Assembly (NCBI GenBank): GCA_023614405.1
Contig: JAJUPC010000226.1
Span: 310,001 to 374,000 of the forward strand
Length of the DNA stretch: 64,000 nucleotides
Origin: Avena insularis
Taxonomy: Eukaryota; Streptophyta; Magnoliopsida; Poales; Poaceae
Direction: 5' to 3'
The notes below the pieces were generated by a model. The model was not told the DNA's origin and made no database searches. It was given only the letters and a program-made list of their open reading frames with translations. Shown here piece by piece: positions 24,031-36,593 of this stretch. The translations under genes and the position numbers were made by a program. The first letter of the stretch is position 1; every line of letters begins with the position of its first letter.

Positions 24031-24086
24031 CCTGGGCTGCTGCTGTGGTGCCTCCAATCTTGGAGTGTGCACAGTGGTAGCCCAGG
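24031..24086. repeat. G LTR hairpin 2 (56-nt, three-part stem)
   Basis: The stems are CCTGGGCT / AGCCCAGG (8 bp), CTGTG / CACAG and CTCC / GGAG around AATCTT. The fold is preserved in the right LTR at about 50572-50628. Confidence 0.7.
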
Positions 24087-24205
24087 TAGCATGATTTGCT
24101 GTTGGGAATCACTACAATTATGTACTTGATGTTGGAAAAAAATAAAGATTTATCTCATGATGCAAAAAGGCTGAAGCTAGATTGGTTGATTAAAATGATT
24201 AAGTG

Positions 24206-24245
24206 TACCACTGTGGTGCCTCCCCTAGGAGTGTGCAGAGTGGTA
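24206..24245. repeat. G LTR hairpin 3
   Basis: TACCACT / AGTGGTA and CTCC / GGAG stems share the GTGGTGCCTCC...GGAGTGTGC core of hairpin 2. The right-LTR copy (about 50747-50785) has substitutions in the stem. Confidence 0.6.
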
Positions 24246-24585
24246 GAATCTTAGATGTGGTTTGCTGGATTTCTTTACTTGGCCTGTGATGCAAAAGCTG
24301 AGGGCAAATCTTTGTAAGATAAGAATATATGTTTGTGTTGGCTCTAAACCTCTGTGATGAATCTTGACTCGCATGTGCATGCAATTTTTAGAGGATCTCT
24401 CTATTCAATCCTCCTAGATAAAGATCTAGTTGAAGAATAGATGGAATTTGTTGCTTTGTAGAGTTCCCCTGGTATTTCCAAATCTATGTGTGGGATACAA
24501 GAATGGTTTCTACATGATCTAGTGGTTGGTTCTGATGATTTTTTACCTGATGTTGGTGAGTGGCTTATGGCCTGTTGTAGATCTT

Positions 24586-24807
24586 CTACTTGCCTTTGAT
24601 CAGCTGTTGGAACTCCTCCTTGAGCACCTGGATGGCTTTCCCAAGCAACCAGGATGGTTGTGATGTAGATGATTGTGTTCTGTTGCCAGATCTAATGCTT
24701 GTCCTATTCCTCCTTGCACTCCCTGGCCTTCTCCCTCTTGATCTAGTTACTGATCTCTTCTTGGATTGGTCCGGAACCTCCTCCTCCTTGCTTGTGCTTA
24801 GGTACAA
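24586..24807 (-). other. Short open frame inside G LTR, sense to the element, unknown
   Basis: This 73-codon open stretch starts at TTG, with no ATG. It is Arg/Ser-rich and then ends in a helix-like LLGKAIQVLKEEFQQLIKG. The right LTR copy (about 51110-51310) keeps the same frame with few replacements. I do not recognise it. It could be a fragment of a captured gene or of an ancient element. Confidence 0.3.
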
Positions 24808-26040
24808 CTACTTCCTCTTGTGGAGTGGGTTACCCAGATCCTACTGTAGTAAACTAATGATGTGAAGTTTGTTGTGCTAGTTGTTCTGAATTTCAGTAAT
24901 CTTGTGTTCTTGTTGTTCTAGTGATGTGGAGGAAATGGAAATGCTAGTAGTTGTGATATGACTTTTCTCCTTCATATGTACTTCCTGTGCTATCTGTGCT
25001 GTTGACAACATAGCAGCTGCATGTGGTGTGTGTGCTGCCTGCTTGCTTGCTTACATATGGGTCCCTCTCAGTTCCAAGTTTCAATGCCAGGATTGTGGAT
25101 GATCTCAAATAGGAACTAGAGATATTTTCCTAAAACTTGAATGTTTGCCTTTTACTATATAGTGGTGAAACTTTCCCCTATTTGTCTATGATGTTATACT
25201 GAGGCCAAATTTGAAATAAGAACATATACTATTTCATTTGGTGAAACTTGCCCCTCTTTCTAAATAAGCTCAATGATGAAATGAACAATGCACCCCACTG
25301 TTAGACTGAGAGCAAAAGTACTAACACTAACCCCTTTTTGTTTTTATCTTATATTTATTTGTTTTGCATGAATCAAAAGAATATCCAAGAAAATCAAAGT
25401 AGATAGATATTCTAGCTTAGATTTATATCTTCTATAATCTTTTTATTTAATTGTAATAACAATGTAATTCTTTTATATTTTACTGAAGCTTTTCTTTTTC
25501 TTTATTTCTAACTATTCATCTATGTAATGACTTCTAATTACTTGTATTCTTTCATTCTTTGTGGTATTAAATAAATATTTCTTCTTATTTGTTTTGCTTT
25601 GAATTGCATTAATGTATGTGATTTCTTTATTTCCTTTCCTTAATTGTAATTTACTTTTATTCTTTTATTGTAAAAGAATAATGTAATATTTCATGTATTC
25701 TTATGAATAAATAATTATTTTATATTATCACTTAAATTATTTCTTTCTACTTAATTATAGTATTATTATTCCTGAACTTGAATTTAAATTGAATTTGTAA
25801 ATTCAAAGTAAGTTTCAAATCCTACCCCTCCACAAACACAAATAATACCTAAAGTTCATGTCAAAATCTAGCACACTCCCTGAGATGGCTAATTTCTATT
25901 TCATCAAAGCAAGAGAGATTATGATCACTCCAGGGTTTTAGTGTGCGAAAAATTTACCTAGATTTTTAGATGCATGCATGCAGATGCACAAAATCATAAA
26001 TCTACCCTTTGTTTAGTCCTAAATGCTGGGATGTTACAGA

Positions 26041-26052
26041 CTTCCCTCCCTT
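26041..26052 (-). other. Polypurine tract of G
   Basis: On the minus strand AAGGGAGGGAAG lies 2 bases before the 3' LTR (which starts TGTAACATCCC at 26038). It primes plus-strand synthesis. Confidence 0.85.
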
Positions 26053-26057
26053 AAATT

Positions 26058-26076
26058 AAACTTCGTCTCGAAGTTT
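26058..26076 (-). other. Pre-polypurine hairpin of G
   Basis: On the minus strand AAACTTCG-AGA-CGAAGTTT is a perfect 8-bp stem just upstream of the polypurine tract. It differs from the C element stem at two positions, both compensated on the other arm. Confidence 0.7.
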
Positions 26077-26229
26077 GTGGTTTCTTGTTCACGAAGGTTT
26101 GAGATAAGCTAATCTTGAGTTTCTTCTTTCCTCCCAGTTTCTTGTCTTCCCAAAATGATGTTTTTAGTAAACTCGGCATCCTTGAGTTTACTTTTAACCT
26201 AGATTAAGTTATGGTTAACGCCTAATACT

Positions 26230-27404
26230 AAATTTAGACTTTCTCCCGAAACTGCATGAAATTGCTTTTGACCTTGAACACCATTATTGACGAATAACTA
26301 CTGATGCTAAGCATACCTATTATAGCCTTGCCGGTGTTGTTCCACCCAAAATATCCACCTCTTGATGGTAATCCTTCTCCTCGAGTAATCAACATGTTGG
26401 GACATTCAGATCTCTTATGTCCATCTAGACCACACCTATAGCACACCTTTCCAGTCTTCCAACAATCCCTCCTTATATGACCTGATGCTCCACACCTAAT
26501 GCATATAATTTGTTTCTTCTGTTTTGATGCCTCATGCTGGTGTACCACTTGTGGATATGAATCTGGGCATAAAACTTAAGTTTGATGTTGATTCTGGAGA
26601 TTGAATCTTTTTTGGTTCCCTTATATCTCTTTTCTTGGCTAATTTCTTCCTCTCTTCCACTAGCATCTTGTAATCATCCTCGAAAGTAATTGTTACATCA
26701 ACCAGCTCTTGGAAACGTCATGTTGAAGCCCCTCGTATTTTCATCTTCATATAAGGGTTTAGTCCTTCCAAGAACCTTCACTTGTGCTTCTACTCCGTAT
26801 TTACCTCATCAACTGCATAACGAGATAATTAACTAAACTAGCTAATATATTTTATCACGGCTTCATCATTTTGCCGTAAGTCCATGAATTCTCTCCTCTT
26901 AAATTCCATAATGCTCTCTAGAGCATGATACTCATGAAACTTCTTCTTGAATTCTTCCCAGGTGAATATCTCTTCTGGTCTGTGCATAGCTAATTGATTC
27001 TCCCACCAATTTGCGGCAGATCCGGATAGAAGAAATGTTGCATATCGTAACTTCTCCTCATCATTGCATCCTAATGTTTTAAGTTTCCTTTCTGTATCCA
27101 TCAGCCAATCCTATGCATCCATAGGTTCTGATGCAAATGCAAAAGGAATTGGTTTGGCATTTTGGAAATCAGAAAGACTTACATTGATATCTTTGTTTTC
27201 CTCTCTGGATCCAATTCGTTTGAGTATTTCCTTCATGAACCTATTCTGGTACGCTTGCATCATTTGCATGTATTGCATGAAATTCTCCTCTATCAACGGA
27301 CGAGTTGATGGTCCAGTTGCAATTACATCCATATTGCTTTCCCTCTGCTTAGCTTCTTGCTCCAAACGCTGTCTTTCAAACCCAGCTTCTACTCCCGTAT
27401 CCAT
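26230..27404 (-). pseudogene. gag: Decayed gag of element G
   Basis: Read on the minus strand from ATG at 27404, the first part ends in an in-frame amber codon at 27111-27113 (TAG). The same frame continues immediately with a typical capsid segment containing WWENQLAMHRPEEIFTWEEF, characteristic of plant Gypsy Retrotrans_gag domains. Further stops and a frame change follow at about 26.55-26.84 kb. Near the end are two CCHC zinc knuckles, CIRCGASGHIRRDC and CYRCGLDGHKRSEC, both with CX2CX4HX4C spacing. The product would be a structural particle protein acting in cytoplasmic virus-like particles. The several breaks make it a pseudogene. No protease or polymerase follows; gag runs straight into the hairpin and polypurine tract. 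A TAACAG just upstream of the ATG could be a 3' splice site, which I cannot confirm. Confidence 0.88.
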
Positions 27405-27786
27405 ACCCTCTCTAGTCCTGTTACATAAAGCGATTACTCATACTTACATCATGCATATGTTTTTTGAGCTCAACTCTATGCACAGTGCTAGTCACACAAG
27501 GAAATCAAGAACCAAATCCAAATAACAACCAAACCTATACCATGTATTATACATGGTTTTTTATAAGCTATTACAAACAATCCTCAACTACCACATTACT
27601 CGTATTTTTCCAAACCTTACTTACTCACATGAGCATACTCTCACTTATTATGTCCTGCCTCATAAACACTACAATACACATTACTGGATATGTACCTTAT
27701 TTAAGCCCTCTACTTCTGTGGATTGTCTCTCCTCACTATTCTCCCTCTTCTTAGTACTTCCTGGAATTCCGTCCATGATGATGTGA
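27405..27786 (-). other. G internal sequence between H and gag
   Basis: This is G interior upstream of gag on the minus strand. A short open frame beginning ATGGACGGAATTCC on the minus strand starts at about 27779, ends after some 30 codons and is not in frame with gag. It may be a leader exon. The target duplication of H, TGTGA, is at 27782-27786. Confidence 0.5.
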
Positions 27787-29054
27787 TGTAACATCCCAAA
27801 AATATTAAACTTGGATCATCAAACTCTAATCATCAAAATTAGGGTTAACAAAAACTTTTCCAACTAAAAATATGAAAGCATTCATATGTGTGTGTATTAA
27901 AATTTGGATTCTTTTGAATTGACATGGTTCTGTGTTTCTTTGCTTGTAAAATGATTCTTAGGTGAAATAAACATCATCTAAACAATCCCCAAACTTTTCC
28001 CAAAGACAAACAACTCAAAATGAAAAATTAAGTGAATGGTCACTTTGGCCAAATTAACTCCCATGCCTACTTTGGCTATCTCTAATTTTCAAAACTCAAC
28101 AGAAATATGTATGGATCTTTGCACCCCTCGATAGTACTCATAATGAGGTACCAAGGCCCACTTTGTGATCATCCAAAAACATTCAAATGCTCAGTTTAAA
28201 TGACAGTTTAAAATTGAATCTATATCATATGGGAAGATCCCACTATTTCAAAAACCACTCAAACAAGCTCAATTTTCAAAACCCAAGCACCCACAGAATC
28301 CTCAACACATGCCTAGCACACCCACCAAAAATATTTTCAAAATTCAAAACTCAAGTTCTTGCGGCCATTTCATCAAACAGGTTGCAGATTCAAATCAACC
28401 AAATCACAAACATTATAGTGTGCAGTGAATTGGGCCTAACTTGTTCCCTCTCTGGTTGCAACTAGCCTTAATAGATCATCTAGCTCCTTTAACTAACCTC
28501 TAGCACCACTGTGAGCTTGCCATTGCCATCAATGGTGAGGAGGACGAGCCTCACCATGTCACCCCAGTGTGGACATCAAGCTAGAGGAAGAACTAGACGT
28601 GCCAACCTTGTCTGGGAGGTATCCCATGCCTCACCGCCCCCTCTCCACTAGCCCTATCCCGAAGACAGAGACCAGAACCACAAGGAATGCCGCGCCCGTG
28701 CTGCTGTCGACCATGCCGACGCGCACCCCAGAGCACGCACCATTCCCATGCAACCCGACCACCTCAAGCCCTCACTGCCCGCCAGCGTGCACCCAACCGT
28801 CCCACGAGACCACCATACATGTTCGTTTCATAGCCCGTACCCCATAGCCACCGCTCGCCATGGAGTTCGCCGCCTCTGCCTCGCAGAGCACCGCACGTTC
28901 CCGACCAATTGCCACCGCCCCTAAGCTCGCATTCAATCTCTAGAGCATCGCCAAGAGACCACCCGTCGATTGCCAACCGCAGCCATGCCTCTAGCTGACC
29001 GTAGCCGTGTCGCCACCGTCGCCTGCCCATCCCTCTCGGTATCGCCGTCGAGCC

Positions 29055-29061
29055 TATAAAA
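29055..29061 (+). promoter_or_regulatory. Putative TATA box of H LTR
   Basis: TATAAAA lies in AGCCTATAAAAGGAGG, a strong match to plant TATA boxes, after a GC-rich region. Confidence 0.65.
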
Positions 29062-31140
29062 GGAGGCAACCCCCACTCGATTTCTTCACACCATCTCACT
29101 CCCCACCTCTCACTGATACTTCCCACTTCTTTCCGGAGCAAGGCGAGCAACGCATCGCCAAAATTTGGCCGAAGCCCGCCGCTACTCGAGAAGAAGGGAG
29201 CCATCGATTGGAGCCGCCCCAGGAGGAGCTGCCGGTGCCAGGAGAATCGCCGTTGTCGACTTCGTCGTTCGCCCCCATCGCCAACCCTCGCTTGAGCCAC
29301 GGTGAGCCTCCCACGACCCCCACTGAGCCGCTAGGGTTCGAGCTCGCCGGTGACATGTTCATCGTCGATGACGACCCTCAGCCGTCGATCACCCTTCTAA
29401 TCCAACGCACCACATCGCCTGCATCACAAGATTCGAACTCATCACATGTGGAACCCCCTGTCAGCTGAGCCCCGCGTTGCGGAGTGACACTGGGCCGGCC
29501 CATTAACATCTTCCGCGCAACCCAACTGTTTGAATTTAAATTTTTCTATTTTAATTCAAACTCAGTTTTGTACCTAGTTTCAAGAATCAACCCAGGTCGA
29601 TTCAGTGAACCAAATTGCATGAAACCAATTTTGTTAGAAAGGTACTGAAATGCTTAATCCAAGCCCGTTGAATTCAAATCATTTGGATCTGTAGTTCAAC
29701 CTTGGTAAATATAACAAGTTAGAATCTTTTCTGCAATAAAACATTTTTCAAATTTCAACCATAATAGCTTTTGAGTTGATTCCACTCTCAAAAATCAAAT
29801 TTGATCATACCTTTCAGAATATATAAAAACATATGGGTTTACTTACAGAAATAATGTTCAAGCAACAAAAGAATGCCACATAGACAATTCTAGTCACCTT
29901 ATTTAATTATAATAAAAAGGTTAAAACTTATTAAATTGTGACACCACTTTAAATCACATTCCCATGAACTGAAATATGTGGTGATGACATGTGTCAACAT
30001 GATCCCATGTTTGAGTTGGAGAATATTAAATCTTAAGAAGTTTTTCAATGAGTAGAAATTACTTTTCCAAAAATAAAATAAATAAGACAAAGGCTTTAAT
30101 CTTGTAATGTTAGTGATGATGCTAGATCATCTATAGTACCCTTTTGTGTGATGATTGGAAATAGTTAAGTATTGATTGGTGATTGTGTACCTCGTACTTA
30201 TTTATAGACGCTAGTACTGACCAAGGATACGAGGAGGAAGGAGGATACTACGAAGAAGAAGGCGAGGAGAACTTCAACCACTGCTCTGCACAAGGCAAGC
30301 CAATACTTGCAAGCTATTAACTTAGCAAGCTTATACTGATACCTATGCAAGCAAATACTTGCTTGTTACCATGCCAACTATAGTCCTTAAGCATATGTGA
30401 TCATACCCACTTGATAACCCAATCCTAGTTTTACTTGCAAGCTTTATACTTTATTTCTTTATCAAAGCTTTCTCTTAGAGTTTACTTAAGTGACCTGTAG
30501 ATTCTAGGAAGATAATTGAAGGTTGCATAAAGAGCATTAAATTTGGCCTAAGCTAGATAATCTTGATATCATCCTAAGGCATGAGATTGAACTTAGTTAA
30601 ACTCCACTTGTTTACCACCCCTCATTAGTACTTACCACCCTTGTAGATGCTAGTGCTAAGCATAAAACTTGATCAACTTTAGATGGGAGTACTTGGTGAA
30701 AATGGTTACAAAAACCTTGGAATGATGAGTCATTCTACTGAAATGTTTTGACATGTGTTTCCGAACACCAGATGATTTTGATGATGAAAATGTTGAGGCA
30801 TGAGCCTTAGCCCTTTATAAAACTGATGGTTGTCTGGATGCGATACCATTCGAATTTTACCGTACAACCACAATACCCGAAAATTGGGTAGGGCTTGACT
30901 GGAAACTTATATACCTTAATATGGGTTCCCTCACGGCCAAGGTCTGAGCTGAGGCTACCTTGTGAAGATTGTCCACCTATGCAGTACCCAAGATGACAGT
31001 TGGTCATGGTTAGGAGGCCAAACTCACAGGAGAGGTGCCTATACTAGGGCGTGTAATTGAAAGGTTAGGATCTATTATCCGCATACTGAGTATGGTGAAT
31101 TCAGGATTTGTTCCTGACGGATGTATCGAATGTTGTGGTG

Positions 31141-31206
31141 AAAGTGTACAATCTCTGTAGAGTGTCAAACTATTCGAATAGCAGCGTCTGCGGTTATGGA
31201 CAGTTG
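31141..31206 (+). other. Conserved LTR module in H
   Basis: AAAGTGTAC, CTCTGTAGAG, ATTCGAATAG and CGGTTATGGACAG occur in order, about 0.66 kb from the LTR end. The inverse copy in H' (56992-57045) has the perfect palindrome CTCTGCAGAG. Confidence 0.6.
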
Positions 31207-31818
31207 GAGTGGCCATACTGTTCCCCCGTCAGATGTTTTCAAAATGACTTATGAAATGAATTGAGACTTTGACTTGACCACAACAGAGTTGTGATATGAA
31301 ATTCAAGTTCCCATTTAGGTGTTATAAAAATTCAACTAGCTTTCTTGCTTCTGAACTTAGTAGATGTAAATCTGTATTTTTGCAAAACAACCCTAGAGCT
31401 TAGTGTCCTACTACAAAAACCCCCTTAACTTGTTAGTATTAGTTTGCGAGTACTTAAAGAGTACTCATGGCTTTGTCCCTGGCTATTCCCGTGGTCAGAC
31501 TATGAAGAGAAGTACCAGGATGATGGACCCCAGGAAGGTTATGACAACTAGGATCATCTCCCATTGTCAGCATTGCCTGTGACTCCGAAGATGGAGCTTC
31601 GCCTATGCTACCTTTATTATTACATTATTCCGCTGCTTGAGTTGTATTAAGAACTGGATAAAGAGATCCTTATTTGTGTAAGACCTTATGTATGGTTTGT
31701 AATGGATGATGTACTGTGATATCCAAATCTGTTATGTCCCGCAAAAATGGTAATCCTGGGATTGCGATGTATGGCATAACAGGCATCTGGGATTTAAAAT
31801 TCGGGTGTTGACACGTGA

Positions 31819-33137
31819 AGTCCAACGACTACCTTGAGTATACAAACATCAAGAGGATGCGCACTCTTGATTAGAAGTACTAAAATTTAGATTAGCCATT
31901 GAGAAATGAATAGAAAATGTGTGATCTTCCGTGGAATTCTTAGGTCCACCTGCAAATGCACTTTCGAAGCAAGATGTATTTTCTGCTTTTCCTTGATTCA
32001 GTCATACATATAGATGTAATAACAGCCAATGCCTTCTTTCGTGTCAATAGGATTGGGACTACTCACATATGGATCATAGGTTCCATGCTAACCCTACGGG
32101 TTTCTACTCCTTTATTAGGATCACAGGGCATAGGATTCTCCCTGGTTCCAGTCTAAGATTCTACTCCCCATCTATCGTGATCCCAAACTGGAATACTTGG
32201 ATTGGATGCTTCCTAAGTTTCCGGTATTACTCTATACTTGTCCAAGGCCTACATGTTTCCTAAGGCCCATTTTAATAATAGGCACAGGTTTCAGACTATG
32301 GTCCTTCAAACTCATTCTCTTCATACACCACTTTTGAGAAGACTATTCTAAAATGCCTAGCTTCTCTATCTGACTCCTTTTTGCATTCTATTGCTTTAGT
32401 AGGATCAACATAATCCTCAAGGTTGTATCCAACTCCTGGACTAGAACCTTAATGTGTGTCATGATAGGTACTGAATAATGTGCTATTATGATCTATGTAC
32501 TCGGAAGCTAAGGTAGATTTAGTCTGCATAAATGCAACATGATTCAACTTAAGTTCCGAATTTATGGAATCCTGAGGTATAGTAGCATAAATACTACCTA
32601 CAATTTCCTTGGGTTCTTGTTTTCGAAGCCTGGTTATTGCTTCTAGAACTACAATTTGATACGCCACCGTCAGACATCTCATCTTCCCAGTTGACATTTC
32701 TTCACTTATCCCCAACTTTTTGGTAAGATAAACACTACATGGTACTTGACTAACACCTTCCCATAATGGAAACTATAAACCTTGACGAAAAGTCAAGATC
32801 TGCAATTCCATATTCCATACAATTTGTCTCAAAAGTTCTGTCCATTCACCTACATAGTCCTCTAAAGTCCTATACATCACTTGAACATTCCGGTTTGAGT
32901 ACAGAGATGTCATTCCTCATTGTAGATAATAGACTATCATTAGTCCTACTAGGTTATAACTTATTATTATTATTACCCCAAATTGCACAATAATAAAGAA
33001 TTATCGCACTAGAAACATGACAATGTAATTCTCAAGTGAATACTCATCATATTTCTAGAGAACTCTTTACCGTTGCTAACATAGTTTCTACAAGTTCTAC
33101 CCATTTAATAGGTTTCCAACCTAAGGTCAAAGATTTT
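31819..33137 (-). mobile_element. G interior, 5' untranslated part
   Basis: This 1.3-kb region lies between the primer site and gag, measured on the minus strand across the H insertion. An 88-codon open frame (32449-32715) and flanking broken frames are present, but I recognise no domain. It may be a leader or the remnant of an N-terminal coding region. Confidence 0.6.
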
Positions 33138-33149
33138 GCTCTGATACCA
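33138..33149 (-). other. Primer binding site of G (initiator tRNA-Met)
   Basis: The complement reads TGGTATCAGAGC, starting 3 bases after the 5' LTR end (33152 on this strand). It fixes the orientation of G as minus. Confidence 0.92.
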
Positions 33150-33581
33150 GCTGTGGTGACCCAGCATACCACTGCATGTTGTAGTATACTATAGTCGTGG
33201 ACATAACACTCACGGAGTACCATTCCACAAATATTACATCCTCAGAGTGGTACAACAGAAACAAAGCGGGTCCACAACATACATTATCATTATTATAACC
33301 AGAAATTACATGGTGACTTTGAGATCCTCCTAGGTCCATAGAGGTATCCCGATGACTCAGGGCTAAACCATAATAACTCTGAGAACAGAATATAGAAGGA
33401 ACTAAATTTAAGGTTTATTCGAGATTTAATATATATAGAGAGGATAGAGATTTATGCTACTGGACTAGATCACTATATATGATACATCTACACTTCAGAT
33501 ACGTCGATCTCCATTCCATAGATGTTTTCGTAATTTTTCCCTTCGACGCTTTTGGATACTTCTGGTTCTTCATAGAGGAAT

Positions 33582-36578
33582 TGTCATATCCCAAGATTTT
33601 CCAAATCTTGTTATGTGAAAAATAAATGAATAAAATAAAACTTTGTTGATTTTCAGGGTGAGAAGAAACTTTTTGATTCCAATTGGAAACCTTCAAACCT
33701 ATTTGATCAAACAAATCCTAAAGGGATTTGAAAATATAAACAATTAAATAAGTGAATTTTAAATAAGTAGAATTACTATTTTTGGATCTTTTAGTAAAAA
33801 GATTTAGTTTTCAAATGATAAGGTAGAATTATAAATAAGGATTATTTTATAGAGCCAAATTAAATCTTGGCCAAGCTTTTGAATTAAAATATTCCTATTT
33901 GATAAAAAGAGTAAAGGTTTATTTAAATAAAATAATGAGGATTTATTAATATCCCATTTTATTAAAGTAAGGACTTTTCCCATTTTAATTAAACACTAAA
34001 ACTTGTTATTTTATTTTAAACAAGTCTTCCAAGTATTTTATATTTTCAAATAAAACCTACTGATTTGGTTTTGATAATATTGAGATTTCAAATGGAGTTT
34101 TAATAATCAAATCCTATTTGAATTAATAACTAAGGACTATTTTATTTAATTATTAAATAGATCCTAAAAGAATATAAATATTATTTTATTTTGGGACTTG
34201 GAATATTGTTGTTAAACAGAACTAAACTCAATACAAAGTGTGGTGGAAGTTTGATTGATTTGAATGTTTGAATTGTTTGATTGAATTTCAAAACAGAAAA
34301 TCAATTAGAAAAAGGAAAAAGATTCAGAACAAAAAAAATATAGAGCAAGGTCGACCCAACCCAATTAGCCCAATAAAGCCCACTTAGCCCAGTCCCTCTC
34401 TCCCTGCGAGAAAACATTTGGCACCAGGGAAATCACCCGCACCCTCACTAATAGGTGGCCCCCTCTCCCTATCTCTCTCCCTCACTGACAGCAAGGCCCC
34501 ACCCTCCTGTTCATCGTCTCCACCACGACCCCGTTGGCCCTGCCGTTGCAGCCAGTAACTCCGACGTTGATTATGCATTGATGGAGGCCTTGATTCCTCC
34601 CAGTAAACGTGCACATTTAACCGCCCGTGGCTTCTCTCTCTTTGCCCCCAAGCAGCCCCTCCCCTCTGCCTCCAGGCTGCGACAATTTCGCCTCGCATTG
34701 CCACTGTCTCCGGCGAGTTCCGCAAGCAATTCCGGCCAGTAGACACCGCCCCTTGCCTCATCGACCAAGCTCACACACTCCCAATACCTAGGAGCACCTC
34801 CCCGTAGCATTAGCTCGCTCGCGCGTGCCCCTGAGCCTCGACAACGACGACTCCAAGCGCTACCACCGCCTGCCATTTCCTCCGGCGAGACTTCCTGGTA
34901 AGCTCAGACCGCCCCGAAGCCATTCATTGATGCTCACATGTTCCCTGGTGCCGTGCGCATCTAACGCACCCCTTATTTTGAATTGGCACGCCTTGTATCC
35001 CCGCCCCCGTCGACGACCGTATGAACCCGAGGCGCAGCTCCACTCCGGCGAGCGATTCCGATCACCTCTGAGCGCCCCTTGCCAAGCCGACCACGCGTTG
35101 AGCTTCACCTCGACCTCGCGAGCACGGTGAGCACCCCCGTTTCCTCCTTTGCTTCCTGTAGCCGCCCCAACGCCACCGCCTGACCGTGCGCCGCCGCCAG
35201 CCACCGTCGGCGCCGCTCGAATTTGGTCAGATCGTTTCGCACCATTAGATCTTCATCTGGCGGCTTAAATAGATTCATTAAACGAAGAGGTACGGGTGCC
35301 TCTGCGCCACATGATCACACTTAGATCCAACGATCCAGAGAGGCCGAACCGTGCGAACCGGTACCGGCCAGTAGAAACACGCCCCGTGGCAATAGTTTGA
35401 TTTAAAACAAAATTCTGAATCTGATTTATATGCAAACTTGTAACTTGCATAACTTTTGATCCACACATCCAAAATTTTCAAATTTTATATCAATGGATTC
35501 AGAAAAACAAGACCTATCCAACCATGCACTTTGTTTAGAAAAAAGCTTCTGATAAATTGGTTGAATTTGCAGAAACTTGTGTAGGCTTGTTATGAATATA
35601 AAAAATGTTCTAGTTATGTTTTTGAGTTAAAATCTTTGCAAAATGGTTTGTTGTGAACATACTGACCCTAGGAACCAACTTATGGATTTAAAAATGTATT
35701 TTGTGAAGTTTAGGATTGAATAATTGAATTAGCTCATTTCTAGTCAAATAAAAATATTGTTTTTGACATGGAAATGATTTTTGAGAAAAACCTTTGGAAA
35801 ATTCTTTGATTCAAACCTACTGACCCTAAACACCAAGTTTTGAGAATTAACAACTTATTTGGTGAACAATATAAAATTATTGCCTTACCAAAAGCATTTT
35901 CACCACATGAAATAATGATTTGATTTAAAAATGGTTTATAGATAAAACCCTTTTGCAAATGGTTTTGCCACTTTGGAAAATGACCACTTTGAGCCTTACA
36001 ATGTTTAGAGCCTACTAGAAACCACCTTTGCAAATAAAACTATCTTTTGCATGCTTGCATGCATGACTTAGTTTCTATTATTTTATGTGTGATGAATTGT
36101 TTGATTATTGGTTGGAATGCTAGTTGAATCTATGTTTGCTTGATTGATTGTAGTGAAGTTAGAAGAGTGTGAGATTAGAAAGACCAAGAAGTGAACCAAC
36201 ATCCTCTACCAAAAAGGCAAGTGACACTATCATCCAAGTCCTACTATTTTCATTACACTTAGTGGATTTTGAAACATGCATGATAAGGACTACTATATTT
36301 TGCTATGCTAAATCCTATTAGGATACCCTTATACATTCCTTAGTGAAAACAATGTAGTTGTAACAAGCTTAGCCCTGCTATATATATTAAGATGAGATAC
36401 ATGTTCAGATTATATGAAGTTGGGAAAAGACTTATGTTTTATATAATAAAACAAGTACTCAATGAACCACCTGGGTGGACAAGGATACTCGAGTTTTGGA
36501 CAAGGTGGAAACAAAAGGAACCATGTTTATATGGCAATCTATTTTTGTATGTGCACCAAAAGAAAACCACCCAGGGAC
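33582..36578 (+). mobile_element. D 5' LTR, 3'-truncated
   Basis: It is collinear with 38482-41475 and nearly identical, then stops at GGGAC and joins directly to AGATGGTATCAGAGC. The terminal about 955 bp of the LTR (equivalent to 41476-42430) are absent. One short block near 34701-34715 differs completely from the 3' LTR. Confidence 0.88.
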
Positions 36579-36581
36579 AGA

Positions 36582-36593
36582 TGGTATCAGAGC
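36582..36593 (+). other. Primer binding site of D (initiator tRNA-Met)
   Basis: TGGTATCAGAGC survives the adjacent deletion of the LTR end. Confidence 0.9.

Larger units (their letters stand above)
10498..26038 (-). mobile_element. G 3' LTR (left), interrupted by element L
   Basis: The LTR is 10498-13852 plus 22942-26038 around L. It is collinear throughout with the right LTR and supplies clean empty sites for D (GGAAT at 10923-10927) and E (TAAAA at 12812-12816). It includes a very AT-rich tract (about 11.75-13.35 kb), a GC-rich gene-like block (13.44-13.85 kb continuing at 22.94-23.10 kb), three hairpins (23.77-24.25 kb) and a short open frame (24.59-24.81 kb). Confidence 0.85.
27787..31813 (+). 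mobile_element. Element H: solo LTR (4.03 kb)
   Basis: It starts TGTAACATCCC and ends GGGTGTTGACA with no primer site or polypurine tract attached. The flanks TGTGA (27782-27786) and CGTGA (31814-31818) form a target duplication with one mismatch. A TATAAAA box (29055) follows a GC-rich segment (28.5-29.05 kb). The LTR carries the shared module CTCTGTAGAG then CGGTTATGGACAG (31152-31204). The last about 830 bp match H' (56375-57195) in inverse orientation. A solo LTR arises by recombination between the two LTRs of a complete insertion. Open frames in 28.5-29.5 kb are composition-driven. Confidence 0.87.

Noticed and set aside
23769..24245. Spaced hairpins as a CRISPR-like array
   Set aside because: Only three diverged units with unequal 170-270 bp spacing, in a plant LTR; nothing CRISPR-like.
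28569..29468. Open frames in the H solo LTR
   Set aside because: They surround the LTR TATA box and leader, are proline-rich and lack motifs; most likely untranslated leader.
32449..32715. 88-codon minus-strand frame in the G leader as a gene
   Set aside because: It is isolated, not followed in frame by gag, and matches no family I know; left as part of the leader.
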